Positions 1-11,161 of a stretch of 64,000 nt of DNA are shown piece after piece. Both the position numbers and the translations under genes were made by a program. How positions within the stretch are numbered: position 1 is the first letter of the stretch; every line of letters begins with the position of its first letter. The notes beneath the pieces are model-generated. The model was not told the origin of the DNA, ran no database searches, and was given only the letters and a program-made list of their open reading frames with translations. Source of the stretch: Confluentibacter sediminis (GTDB lineage Bacteria; Bacteroidota; Bacteroidia; Flavobacteriales; Flavobacteriaceae); contig NZ_QKPO01000007.1 in NCBI RefSeq assembly GCF_003258355.1, positions 176,038-240,037 on the forward strand, written 5' to 3'.

Positions 1-1
1 G

Positions 2-1627
2 CGTTTAGCTCGTGAACAAGAACATGAACTAAGTGAATCAAAAACACAATTTTTTACCAATATTTCACATGAATTTAGGACACCATTAAGCTTAATTTCC
101 ATGCCTTTAGAAAGCTTAAGTGCTATGGAGGGGTTGCCAACTAGCGTTAAAGAAAGAATAAGTTCAATTAGATCGAGTTCAGACAAAATGCTGCGTTTGG
201 TTAACGAATTAATGGATTTTAATAAACTAGAAAATACCAAATTAAAACTTCAAATACAACAAGGTGAATTAGTTGAATTCATTACAAACATTGCAGGTAC
301 TTTTAATGATATTTCTAAAAAAAGAAATATTCATTTTGGGATTCACAGTATGGTAGGTTCGCTTCATGGGTGGTTCGATCATGATAAACTTGATAAAATA
401 TTGGTAAACATCCTTTCAAATGCTTTTAAGTTTACTTCAGACAAAGGGAAAATAAATATCATTATTAATTCAAAAGAAGCTATGATTATAGCAAGTGGAG
501 AGAAGTCACGCTGTTTGGAACTTAGTATTGTTGATAATGGTATTGGTATATCGGAAAAGGAATTACCTTATATTTTTGATAAATTTTATCAAGCTAAGTC
601 TTCGGCAGCTATAGCCAATTCAGGAACAGGTATAGGTCTATCTTTAACAAAAGGGCTTGTAGAATTACATCAGGGAACTATTAAAGTTGAAAGTAAACCT
701 AACCATGAAACGTTATTTGTTATTTTAATTCCTATCGATAAAGAAATATATGCAGATGATTGTATTTGTGAAATTTCAGAATGTATTGATACGGCTACAA
801 AGCCAATCAGTTATATGGAAACAGAAGATGCTCCTGATAATAATTTATATCAAGAAGATGAAAGTCATGATAAGCCACAAATCCTTATTGTTGAAGATAA
901 TGATGAACTAAGAACATATTTGGCTTTAGAGTTGAGGGAACAATTTCATGTTATAGAAGCGAATAATGGCCAAGAGGGGTTAGACATGGCTTTGGAAATA
1001 AGTCCAGACTTAATTATTAGTGATATTTTAATGCCGATAAAGAATGGAATTGATTTGTGTAAGGATATAAAAACTAATTTAAAAACTAGTCACATTCCCT
1101 TTGTTCTTTTAACAGCACGAACAACAGTTGATGACCAAATTACAGGAATTGAGACTGGAGCAGATGTGTATATTACTAAACCTTTTAGTATTCGTTTTTT
1201 GATAGCACAAGTAAACCAAATTATTGAATCTCGTCAAAAATTATATTCTCAGTTTAGTAAAGATGTTTATTTGCTGCCTAATAAAGTGGCACAAAATGAA
1301 ATGGACCAAGAGTTCCTTCAAAAGGCCATTGATTATATTGTTGAAAATATACAAAACCCTCAATTAGGAGTTAACTCCATAGCCGATCTTTTTAATTTAA
1401 GCCGTATGCAAGTTTATAGAAAAATTAAAGCGCTTACGGGTAAGTCGGTTGTTAATTTTATCAGAATGGTTAGAATTAAACAAGCTTTAAAGCTTATGGA
1501 TACTCAAAAATATGCCCTTGCAGAGATTGCTTATCTAACAGGTTTTAATTCTGCTTCCTATTTTACTACATCTTTTAAAGAGGAATATGGTAAAGCACCA
1601 TCTGAATATTTAGATCAAAATCTTTAA
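2..1627 (+). CDS. Hybrid two-component system regulator (HTCS), C-terminal part
   Basis: The 5' end lies outside the window; 541 residues are visible and the frame is open from base 2. The first ATG (base 101) lies inside the kinase domain and is not the start. Order of domains: the HisKA H-box FFTNISHEFRTPLSLI near visible residues 17-32 (phospho-His 23), an HATPase with N-box LVNILSNAFKF, G1 DNGIGI and G2 GTGIGLSLT, then a receiver domain (ILIVEDNDELR, phospho-Asp in LIISDILMP, Lys in ITKPF), then an AraC-type helix-turn-helix near the C-terminus (SRMQVYRKIKALTG). This HK-REC-AraC fusion is the classic inner-membrane regulator of Bacteroidota PULs. It senses an oligosaccharide in the periplasm and activates the neighbouring operons. 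It sits 401 bases upstream of susC on the same strand, so it is the probable activator of this PUL. The sensor domain cannot be seen, so the ligand cannot be inferred from it. Confidence 0.95.
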   Translation, partial: RLAREQEHELSESKTQFFTNISHEFRTPLSLISMPLESLSAMEGLPTSVKERISSIRSSSDKMLRLVNELMDFNKLENTKLKLQIQQGELVEFITNIAGTFNDISKKRNIHFGIHSMVGSLHGWFDHDKLDKILVNILSNAFKFTSDKGKINIIINSKEAMIIASGEKSRCLELSIVDNGIGISEKELPYIFDKFYQAKSSAAIANSGTGIGLSLTKGLVELHQGTIKVESKPNHETLFVILIPIDKEIYADDCICEISECIDTATKPISYMETEDAPDNNLYQEDESHDKPQILIVEDNDELRTYLALELREQFHVIEANNGQEGLDMALEISPDLIISDILMPIKNGIDLCKDIKTNLKTSHIPFVLLTARTTVDDQITGIETGADVYITKPFSIRFLIAQVNQIIESRQKLYSQFSKDVYLLPNKVAQNEMDQEFLQKAIDYIVENIQNPQLGVNSIADLFNLSRMQVYRKIKALTGKSVVNFIRMVRIKQALKLMDTQKYALAEIAYLTGFNSASYFTTSFKEEYGKAPSEYLDQNL

Positions 1628-2028
1628 CAGCTATTTGGATTAAAAAATTTTCTTTCTTGTTTTTTTGGACTCTAATAGTAAGATGTTATGAATGTTATTT
1701 TAATAAAAAATAACGCTATAAATTCCAATAACGTATTTAACAGGGTTTTTTATATCAAATTCTCATCTATGTTTTAAATTTTAAAGAGAATGTTCATTTA
1801 CTGATAATGCAAACCAATGTTATATATGATATTTGGTAGCCTTTGTTTCTAAAATTTATTCCACCTAAAAATTAAAGAAACGGTAGGAGTTTTTGTGAAG
1901 GTTTGTTTGAAATTATATTGTAAAAATTAAATCTGAATTTTAAATAATGTGATTTTATTAACTTTTATGGGACTCTTTTAAAATTGAATTTTAACTAAAC
2001 TTTATTAATATTAACTAAATTTTATTTT
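1628..2028 (+). promoter_or_regulatory. Intergenic region upstream of susC, with a 16-base direct repeat
   Basis: A 401-base AT-rich gap between the regulator and susC with no gene. I see no clean terminator after the regulator and no perfect TTG-N19-TAnnTTTG promoter. A near-perfect direct repeat lies just before susC: 1991-2006 and 2011-2026 differ at one base, and both begin TTAACTAAA. Their starts are 20 bases apart, about two helical turns. Such spacing would suit an AraC-type dimer, but the repeat ends only 2 bases before the susC ATG, so a role in the mRNA leader or in translation start is equally possible. Confidence 0.45.
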
Positions 2029-5000
2029 ATGCAAAATGTAATTTTACTATTTAATTCAAAGAGAAGCCGTCCTTGGTTTCTCAAAATCATTTGTTCAGCA
2101 ATCGTATTTTTTACTATGATTGTTAGTGCAAATGCACAGAAAACTGTTACTGGAACAGTAAAAGACGATTCAGGTATACCTATGCTTGGGGTTAACGTTA
2201 TCGTTAAGGGTACCAGTACAGGTACCAACACAGACTTTGACGGAAATTATTCTCTTAATGTGTCTGGTAATAATGCTGTGTTAGTGTTTTCTTACTTAGG
2301 TTATATAACCAAGGAAATGACTGTTGGAGCACAATCCGTCATTAACATTGCTTTAGATCAAGATGTTGCAGCACTTAGCGAAGTGGTTGTGATTGGTTAT
2401 GGAACTCAAAAGAGAGAATCTGTAACAGGTTCGGTGGTTTCTATTAAAGGAGAAGAATTGGGAGAAGTTCAATCTGCTAACTTCCAACAGGCACTTCAAG
2501 GTCGTGCTGCAGGTGTACAAATATCAACAACTGATACCAAACCTGGAGCTGCTCCCCAAATTCGAATTCGTGGTGTGCGTTCGTTATCAGCAACTAATGA
2601 CCCTTTAATTGTGCTTAATGGTATTCCTTTTTCTGGAGGTCTTAGTGATATCAACATTAATGATATTGAAAGCCTAGACATATTAAAAGATGCATCAGCT
2701 ACAGCTATTTATGGTTCTAGAGGTGCAAATGGTGTTATTTTAATAACAACAAAGTCTGGTAAACAAGGTCAAAAAGCAAGATTTTCGTACAATACATATT
2801 ATGCAACTAAAGAGGTTTTTGCCAAGTATCCTATGATGGATGGACCACAACTTTTAGCTTTACGTCAAGCAGTTGCTAATCACCCTGATCGAGGAGGTAG
2901 CCCTATTTATGATACTGCAAAAGATGAAGACCCTAATACTAATACTGATTGGCAAGATTTATTTTACGGCCCTGGATTTCAAACCAGTCATGATATAAGT
3001 GTGCAAGGTGGTATGGAAGGTGGTTCATACAATTTAGGTATGGGTTATTTTAAAGAAACTTCAGTTGTACCTGGTCAATATTATGAAAGATATTCTTTAC
3101 GTGCACAGGTTGATCAGGAAATTGGAGCGTTTCGCTTTGGTTTAAACTCTGTAATGAGCTTTAGCAAAGCTGGTTCTATTGCAGATGTTGGAAGTATACT
3201 AGGTGCATCACCGCTTCTTAATCCATACAATTCTGATGGAACAATACAAGAGCGTTTTCAAACACAAGCAGAAGACAGTTGGATTCCTACAAGAGACGTA
3301 ATAAATGGTGTTGGACTAGGTAGAGTAAACGAGCAATTAGATTTTGGTACTTACAATAACATATATACTGAGGTTGAAATACCAGGCGTTGAAGGGTTAA
3401 AATACCGAATGAATATTGGTTTGAATTTACGTGTATCTAGAGATGGTGACTTTACGGGTAAAGGAGTATTTAATTATAACGAGAACAATCCATCTTCTGC
3501 TAGTTATGGTACTTCTCTTTCACAAGACTATGTTATTGAAAACCAATTGCTTTTTGATAGAACATTTGCAGATAAGCATAAAGTAAATTTTGTTGGTCTA
3601 TTTTCTTCTCAGAAGTCCAAATATGATAGTTCATATTTAGGTGTTCGAAATGTTCCAAATGAACAATTTTTGTTCTACAACTTAGATGCTGCACTAGCGG
3701 AAGATATTACTGGTTATAGAACTGATTTATCAGAAACAGGGTTGCTATCTTATATGGCTAGAGCCATGTATCAATATGATAATCGTTATATGATTACTGG
3801 TACAATACGTTCTGATGGGTCTTCTAGATTAGCACCAGGACATAAATGGGTTACTTATCCCGCGGTATCTGTAGGTTGGAATATAGCTAACGAATCGTTT
3901 ATGAAAAATGTTGGGTTTATTGACCAATTAAAATTACGTGCAGGTTACGGACAAACGTCTAACCAAGCTATTAATGCTTATTCTGTTCAAGGAACATTAC
4001 AACCAAGAGACTATAACTTCGGTGATACATTTGCAACAGGTTATTATGTAAGTAAACTACCCAATCCAGAATTGGGGTGGGAATTTTCTGAGACCTACAA
4101 TTATGGTTTGGATTTTGGATTGTTCAAAAACAGACTTTCTGGTACGGTTGAATACTATACTACCAAAACAAATGATATTCTTTATGATCTGGGGCTTCCC
4201 ATCACATCTGGTGTAAGTAGTGTTTCAAGTAATATTGGTGCAACAGAAAATAAAGGTCTTGAAATAACTCTTAATGGAGTTATTATTGATAATCCTGACG
4301 GTTTCTCTTGGGAAGCAGGAATTAATCTGTATACCAATAAAAATAAAATTACATCCCTAGCTAGTGGTGAAACAGAAAATGTTGGTAATCTTTGGTTCGT
4401 AGGCAGTCCTATTAACGTAATTTATGACTACAAGAAAATAGGGCTTTGGAACACAACAGATCCAGATTACCAATACTTGCAACAATATGAGCAAGGAGGT
4501 AATGCAGGAATGATTAAAGTACAATATACGGGTGATTTTAATCCTGATGGGTCTCCCACTAGATTAATAGGAGCAGATGATAGAATAGTACAAGATCCCA
4601 CACCTGATTTTGAAGGAGGTTTCAATACCCGATTGACTTACAAAAATTTTGATTTAAGTATGGTAGGAACCTTTAAAAGCGGAGGTATATTGGTTAGTAC
4701 ACTATATAGTTCTAATGGGTATCTTAACCTGCTTACAGGTAGAAAAAACAATGTGAATGTAGATTACTGGACACCAACCAACACGGGGGCTAAATATCCA
4801 GCGCCTGGTGGAGTCCAAAGTAGTGATAACCAAAAATATGCTACTACTTTAGGATATTTTGATGCGTCGTATCTTAAAGTTCGTACAATAACTATAGGGT
4901 ATAACTTTACCCAAGATGTACTTAGTAAAATTGGTTTGGAAAAACTTCGTTTATATGCTACTGTTCAAAATCCATTTGTATTGTTTTCACCATATAAAAA

Positions 5001-5169
5001 AGAATCTGGAATGGATCCTGAAACGAACTCTGGAGTTAACAGTTGGGATGGAAGTAGACAAAATGTTGCAGTAAATACTGATAGTACTATTTCAAAAGGT
5101 ATTCCTACGATTGGTACTAACACACCAACCACACGTAACTATATGATAGGATTAAACTTAACATTCTAA
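2029..5169 (+). CDS. SusC-family TonB-dependent outer-membrane transporter
   Basis: A 1046-residue protein that imports oligosaccharides across the outer membrane using TonB energy, together with its SusD lid. Seen in order: a signal peptide ending near SANAQ (residue 36), a carboxypeptidase-regulatory-like domain typical of SusC proteins (VTGTVKDDSGIPMLGVNVIVKG), a TonB-box/SusC signature (EVVVIGYGTQKRE), a plug domain (LKDASATAIYGSRGANGVI) and a long beta-barrel ending in aromatic LTF. Length is normal for the family. SusD follows after 9 bases. The associated enzymes suggest that the cargo is arabinoxylan-derived oligosaccharide, which is inference from context. Confidence 0.96.
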   Translation: MQNVILLFNSKRSRPWFLKIICSAIVFFTMIVSANAQKTVTGTVKDDSGIPMLGVNVIVKGTSTGTNTDFDGNYSLNVSGNNAVLVFSYLGYITKEMTVGAQSVINIALDQDVAALSEVVVIGYGTQKRESVTGSVVSIKGEELGEVQSANFQQALQGRAAGVQISTTDTKPGAAPQIRIRGVRSLSATNDPLIVLNGIPFSGGLSDININDIESLDILKDASATAIYGSRGANGVILITTKSGKQGQKARFSYNTYYATKEVFAKYPMMDGPQLLALRQAVANHPDRGGSPIYDTAKDEDPNTNTDWQDLFYGPGFQTSHDISVQGGMEGGSYNLGMGYFKETSVVPGQYYERYSLRAQVDQEIGAFRFGLNSVMSFSKAGSIADVGSILGASPLLNPYNSDGTIQERFQTQAEDSWIPTRDVINGVGLGRVNEQLDFGTYNNIYTEVEIPGVEGLKYRMNIGLNLRVSRDGDFTGKGVFNYNENNPSSASYGTSLSQDYVIENQLLFDRTFADKHKVNFVGLFSSQKSKYDSSYLGVRNVPNEQFLFYNLDAALAEDITGYRTDLSETGLLSYMARAMYQYDNRYMITGTIRSDGSSRLAPGHKWVTYPAVSVGWNIANESFMKNVGFIDQLKLRAGYGQTSNQAINAYSVQGTLQPRDYNFGDTFATGYYVSKLPNPELGWEFSETYNYGLDFGLFKNRLSGTVEYYTTKTNDILYDLGLPITSGVSSVSSNIGATENKGLEITLNGVIIDNPDGFSWEAGINLYTNKNKITSLASGETENVGNLWFVGSPINVIYDYKKIGLWNTTDPDYQYLQQYEQGGNAGMIKVQYTGDFNPDGSPTRLIGADDRIVQDPTPDFEGGFNTRLTYKNFDLSMVGTFKSGGILVSTLYSSNGYLNLLTGRKNNVNVDYWTPTNTGAKYPAPGGVQSSDNQKYATTLGYFDASYLKVRTITIGYNFTQDVLSKIGLEKLRLYATVQNPFVLFSPYKKESGMDPETNSGVNSWDGSRQNVAVNTDSTISKGIPTIGTNTPTTRNYMIGLNLTF

Positions 5170-5178
5170 AAAAAAGAT

Positions 5179-7092
5179 ATGAAAAAAATATTTAAAATTA
5201 AAATTTTTGCCACGGTATTAATTGCTGTGTCATTATTAATGGCTTCCTGTACGCAAGATATCTTGCAGGAATCGCCAAGAAGTTCTTATACTCCAGACTA
5301 TTTCCAGACAGAAGAGGGTGTACAGGGAGGTATTACTTACTTATATTCGCAATTAAGGTATATATATGGACAACCTTATTATTACAATTCGCTTGAAACA
5401 GGTACTGATGAGTACACTTATGCGCAAAGTGCTGATGGAAATTTTAAGGATAGTGATTTGTCTGGTGTGGGTGTTATCAATTCAGATAGTCACCCAAGTA
5501 GTATTCCTTGGGATAATTGTTTTCCATCTATTAACACAGCAAGTGGTATCATAGAAAATGCTGCTGCAGTTGGACTTAGTGATGCTTTAATTGCAGAAGC
5601 TAGATTTTTCCGTGCTTTCGATTACTTTTTGTTAGTACAAACTTATGGAGGTGTGCCATTAGATTTGGGTGCAGGTAACTTAAAATTTAATACGTCGGTA
5701 TCAAGAACTTCGGTGCGAAACACAGTGCCAGAGGTTTATACTATAGGTGTATTCCCTGATTTAATTCAGGCTGTAAACGATTTGCCAATTACTGCCCGTT
5801 TAACAGGAACTGTAACTAAAAATGTTGCCAGATTGTTTTTGGCTAAAGCTTATTTAACATATGGCTGGTGGTTGCAAAATCCAAACAATATTCCAACTTA
5901 CCCAGATACTCCACGAACAGATCCTGACGGGCATGATGCTGCTTGGTATTTTCAACAAGCTTATGATTTGGCTGCAGAAGGAATTGATAATCCAGGTGAT
6001 TATAAATTATTGGATTATTTTTACGACGTTCATGTAGCAACTAATGATCGCCATGCAGAAATGATGTTATATGCAGATCATACTGAAGCAAGTACACAAT
6101 ATGGTGGGTATGCCTCAGGTTATAATGGAACTGATCCTGGTACTAATACATCGGTTTGGATGGTAACGTCTAACTACACACGTATAAGTGTAGGTGGGAA
6201 ATCTATACAACGTGAAGCGGCACAAGATTATGGTCGTCCATGGACACGTATGGCACCAACTATCAATGTATTTGAAGAGACGTTTGCAGATAAAACTTTA
6301 GACTCTCGCTATGATGGTACATTTGTATCTACTTATAGAGCAAACTGGGATAAAGCAGGAGATACAAATTCAGCAACAGGTGCAAATGGTTTATCTATAG
6401 CTCCTGGTGAAGCTGTGCTTTCATACATAGATTACAATCCAGCAGTAGTTTATGGTGATAATGCCGGTGTTGGTGCAGGTGTATTACCTGGAAGAGCAGA
6501 TTATGTTATAAACCTAAATGAAATTAACAGAAAAAACTATCCTGGCTTATGGAAATTAGGGACCTATCGTACCGATAATAATGGTGGTTTAGGAGAGCCA
6601 AACAGTGCTGTAACACGACCTTACCCAATTGCTAAATTCTCTGAATTTTATTTCATAGCTGCAGAAGCTGCTGTTAAAGGTGCTACCACACAAGGTGGAA
6701 AAAGTGCAAGAGAGTTAATTAATGTGATTCGTGCTCGTGCGGGTAAATGGCGTTTTGACCATAACGGAAATGTACCAAAATTAGAAGATAATAGTGCAGC
6801 AATGGTGTTAGCAACACCTGCGGTAGTAGATATTGACTATATTTTGGCAGAACGTTCTCGTGAATACTTTGGTGAAGGTTACAGATGGTTTGATTTAGTT
6901 CGTACTCAAAAATGGACTGAATATGCATCTAGCTATGAAATAGCAGGTACTAATGACACGGATCATTCGCCAGTGACGGTTAGTAGAACCATAGAGAAGT
7001 ATCATTATTTAAGACCAATACCACAAGGTCAAATGGATAAAATGCTAGCTACTGATGCAGAAAAAGAAGCTTACCAAAATCCTGGGTATTAA
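5179..7092 (+). CDS. SusD/RagB-family outer-membrane glycan-binding lipoprotein
   Basis: A 637-residue surface lipoprotein that captures oligosaccharide and closes over the SusC barrel. A lipobox is visible (LLMASC, acylated Cys near residue 23). The N-terminal pattern (TPDYFQTEEGVQGGITYLYSQLRYIYG), the TPR-like region with AEARFFRAFDYFLLVQTYGGVP, and the C-terminal signature ILAERSREYFGEGYRWFDLVRT are characteristic of SusD. The gene is 9 bases after susC and is followed by a strong terminator. No separate surface glycan-binding protein (SusE/F-like) gene follows, which is unusual for a complex-glycan PUL. Confidence 0.96.
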   Translation: MKKIFKIKIFATVLIAVSLLMASCTQDILQESPRSSYTPDYFQTEEGVQGGITYLYSQLRYIYGQPYYYNSLETGTDEYTYAQSADGNFKDSDLSGVGVINSDSHPSSIPWDNCFPSINTASGIIENAAAVGLSDALIAEARFFRAFDYFLLVQTYGGVPLDLGAGNLKFNTSVSRTSVRNTVPEVYTIGVFPDLIQAVNDLPITARLTGTVTKNVARLFLAKAYLTYGWWLQNPNNIPTYPDTPRTDPDGHDAAWYFQQAYDLAAEGIDNPGDYKLLDYFYDVHVATNDRHAEMMLYADHTEASTQYGGYASGYNGTDPGTNTSVWMVTSNYTRISVGGKSIQREAAQDYGRPWTRMAPTINVFEETFADKTLDSRYDGTFVSTYRANWDKAGDTNSATGANGLSIAPGEAVLSYIDYNPAVVYGDNAGVGAGVLPGRADYVINLNEINRKNYPGLWKLGTYRTDNNGGLGEPNSAVTRPYPIAKFSEFYFIAAEAAVKGATTQGGKSARELINVIRARAGKWRFDHNGNVPKLEDNSAAMVLATPAVVDIDYILAERSREYFGEGYRWFDLVRTQKWTEYASSYEIAGTNDTDHSPVTVSRTIEKYHYLRPIPQGQMDKMLATDAEKEAYQNPGY

Positions 7093-7121
7093 TTATAAAT
7101 CAATATTTTATGTTAAATAGG

Positions 7122-7163
7122 ATTGGGGTTACATAACATTTGTATGTAACCCCAATTTTTTTT
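7122..7163 (+). terminator. Intrinsic terminator of the susCD operon
   Basis: A perfect 14-base-pair stem (7122-7135 with 7143-7156), a 7-base loop and a run of 8 T. It starts 30 bases after the susD stop codon and ends the + strand transcript. Confidence 0.93.
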
Positions 7164-7507
7164 AAAGATATATTTAAGTTTAACTTAAGCTGTAATTAAG
7201 TTTTGAATATTTACAATAAATCATGTATGCTTAAATGAACTGTCAGGTTGAGCGCGGTCGAAACCCTCTCTTAAAGACGTTAGTTTTTATAACGACCTAA
7301 ATGCAAAACACATGCAATTGATAAATTTAAAAAATAGTCCTTATTTATTTATTGCCAACAATGATAGACCATTAGTGATTTTCAAAATAAATCAGTAACC
7401 AAAACATTATTTAAAATCAAATGTTGGTTAAGCAACATATTTAAGATATTTCTGCTTTTTTAAAGATAAGAAGTAAATGGAGAAGAATAACAAAAGTTTT
7501 AAATGAC
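7164..7507. other. Gene-free region between susD and the esterase array
   Basis: About 340 bases between convergent units. No open frame of note. The only recognisable element is a short GC-richer repeat-like sequence at 7240-7265, listed separately. Confidence 0.6.
7240..7265. repeat. Short repeat-like element common in flavobacterial intergenic DNA
   Basis: A GC-rich island (GGTTGAGCGCGGTCGAAACC) inside very AT-rich DNA, with GGTT/AACC ends. From memory, near-identical sequences recur in intergenic regions of many flavobacterial genomes. Only one copy is in this window, so repetition cannot be shown here. Confidence 0.4.
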
Positions 7508-7540
7508 AAAAAAGCCTTGAAAATGCATCAAGGCTTTTTT
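7508..7540 (-). terminator. Terminator at the end of the esterase operon (probably bidirectional)
   Basis: A perfect 13-base-pair stem (7508-7520 with 7528-7540), loop of 7, with A and T runs built into the stem on both sides. It lies 20 bases beyond the stop codon of the last esterase and should end the - strand transcript. It could also stop readthrough on the + strand. Confidence 0.92.
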
Positions 7541-7560
7541 GCCATTTAGATATGTTTTAT

Positions 7561-8718
7561 TTATTTAAATAATAAACGGGCAAATTCTTTGAGGTCTCGT
7601 CTCCAAGTTAACCATTCATGAGCGGTATTAGGCGACTCGTAATATATATATTTAATACCTTGTTTGTCTAGCATAGCTTTAAAAGCACCCACTGATTCTG
7701 GGAAAGGAGCTGGTTCTTTGGTCCCTAAACCAAGCCATAAAACTTTAAGTTGCTTGTTTACTATTTTACCGTCGTTAAACGCTCCATTTAAAAATAAAGA
7801 AGGATCGATAACCTCTGAACTTGGATAATTTGATGTACCACTAAATCCACCATAATACGTAAATGTGTTAAGATTGTTGATGACGATACGCATGGTTTGG
7901 TTAGCTCCCATAGACAGTCCAGCGATTGCTCTATGTTCACGGTCGGGGATGGTTCTAAATTTAGAATCAATCATAGGAATCACTTCATTAATAATCACTT
8001 CTTCAAATACTGAAACTGGGCGCGCATTACTTTCTTGAGGTTTATAAGCATAGCCATTGTCCATCACAATAATCATTGGAACAGCTTGTTTTGTAGCAAT
8101 TAAATTATCAAGGATTAGATTGGCTTTCCCTTGAGATGCCCATCCTGTTTCATCTTCAAAACTACCATGTTGTAAATAAAGAACAGGATAGCGGGCTTTT
8201 ATATCATTAGTGTAGCCAGCTGGTGTATAAGCAAAACACCTTCTAAAAGAGTTTGTTAATTTGGAGAAGTAAATAGTTTCACTTACAAGTCCGTGAGGGA
8301 CATCTTTAACAGCATAAAAATCGCTATCTGAAGCAGGGATTTCTATCCCGCTACCCCAATGGCCTGCACCGTAAAAATACAATGTGCCAGGATCTGGAAC
8401 TGATGCACCGTCAATATTAAGTTGATAATAATGAAAACCTGAGTCTTGAGGTTCTGATTCTCCTGTCCAAACTCCCTTGTCGTCTTTTACCATATCATAT
8501 TTTACACCACCAAGATCCAGTTGGATTTTATTGGCATTGGGAGCAGAAATACTAGCACGAACACGACCTTCAGAATTTATTTGAGGATACTCTTTACCAG
8601 GTTGATTTACCGATGAAGGTTTAAAATTTTCAATGGCTTTGGATTGGTTTGATTGAGCAAGATTGACATTGTAGGTTAATAGAATTAATACAAGGAAAGC
8701 GATGCACTTATAATTCAT
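7561..8718 (-). CDS. CE1-type esterase 1 of 5 (feruloyl/acetyl-xylan esterase family)
   Basis: A 385-residue secreted esterase. I place the start at the ATG at 8718 (MNYKCIAFL, signal peptide ending LAQ) rather than the in-frame TTG 33 bases earlier, because paralogue 3 also begins MNYK. An N-terminal E-set/CBM48-like domain (about residues 40-125, ending in GSGIEIP) precedes a PF00756 alpha/beta-hydrolase domain. Seen: YPVLYLQHG, nucleophile Ser in GLSMGA near residue 269, catalytic His in TAHEW. The acid of the triad appears to be Glu in GTKE. Differences from its four paralogues: GA for GG after the nucleophile, and SFEDE for the usual GGEDE/GGENE. Predicted to remove ferulate or acetate from xylan; the exact ester is not decidable from sequence. 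Last gene of its operon, separated from the gene before it by a hairpin. Confidence 0.9.
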   Translation of the reverse strand: MNYKCIAFLVLILLTYNVNLAQSNQSKAIENFKPSSVNQPGKEYPQINSEGRVRASISAPNANKIQLDLGGVKYDMVKDDKGVWTGESEPQDSGFHYYQLNIDGASVPDPGTLYFYGAGHWGSGIEIPASDSDFYAVKDVPHGLVSETIYFSKLTNSFRRCFAYTPAGYTNDIKARYPVLYLQHGSFEDETGWASQGKANLILDNLIATKQAVPMIIVMDNGYAYKPQESNARPVSVFEEVIINEVIPMIDSKFRTIPDREHRAIAGLSMGANQTMRIVINNLNTFTYYGGFSGTSNYPSSEVIDPSLFLNGAFNDGKIVNKQLKVLWLGLGTKEPAPFPESVGAFKAMLDKQGIKYIYYESPNTAHEWLTWRRDLKEFARLLFK

Positions 8719-8740
8719 AGAAATGATTTTAGATAATAGA

Positions 8741-8803
8741 AAAACCCGCAATGTGAAATGGTTTAGTTGTTAGTTTTTTTTTTAGCTTCACAAAGCGGGT
8801 TTT
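8741..8803 (-). terminator. Intra-operon hairpin between esterases 2 and 1
   Basis: Outer arms 8741-8749 and 8795-8803 pair perfectly (9 bp). Inner arms 8752-8757 and 8787-8792 add 6 bp. The loop is about 29 bases. On the - strand the 3' arm runs into a T-rich tract. It resembles a weak terminator or an mRNA-processing or stabilising hairpin that would lower or uncouple expression of the last esterase. Confidence 0.55.
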
Positions 8804-8831
8804 AGAAAAAATTTAGTTTAGTTGGAAAAGT

Positions 8832-11122
<2,291 letters not shown>

Positions 11123-11161
11123 TTTATTTTTAATTTAGTTTAGAAGTTTTATGATATTAAA

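Noticed and set aside
101..1627. Treating the regulator as a short 508-residue protein starting at base 101
   Set aside because: The frame is open to the window edge and the H-box lies upstream of that ATG; the gene is simply cut by the window.
8719..8751. TTG start at 8751 for esterase 1
   Set aside because: The codon lies inside the intergenic hairpin, and a normal signal peptide begins at the ATG at 8718, as in paralogue 3.
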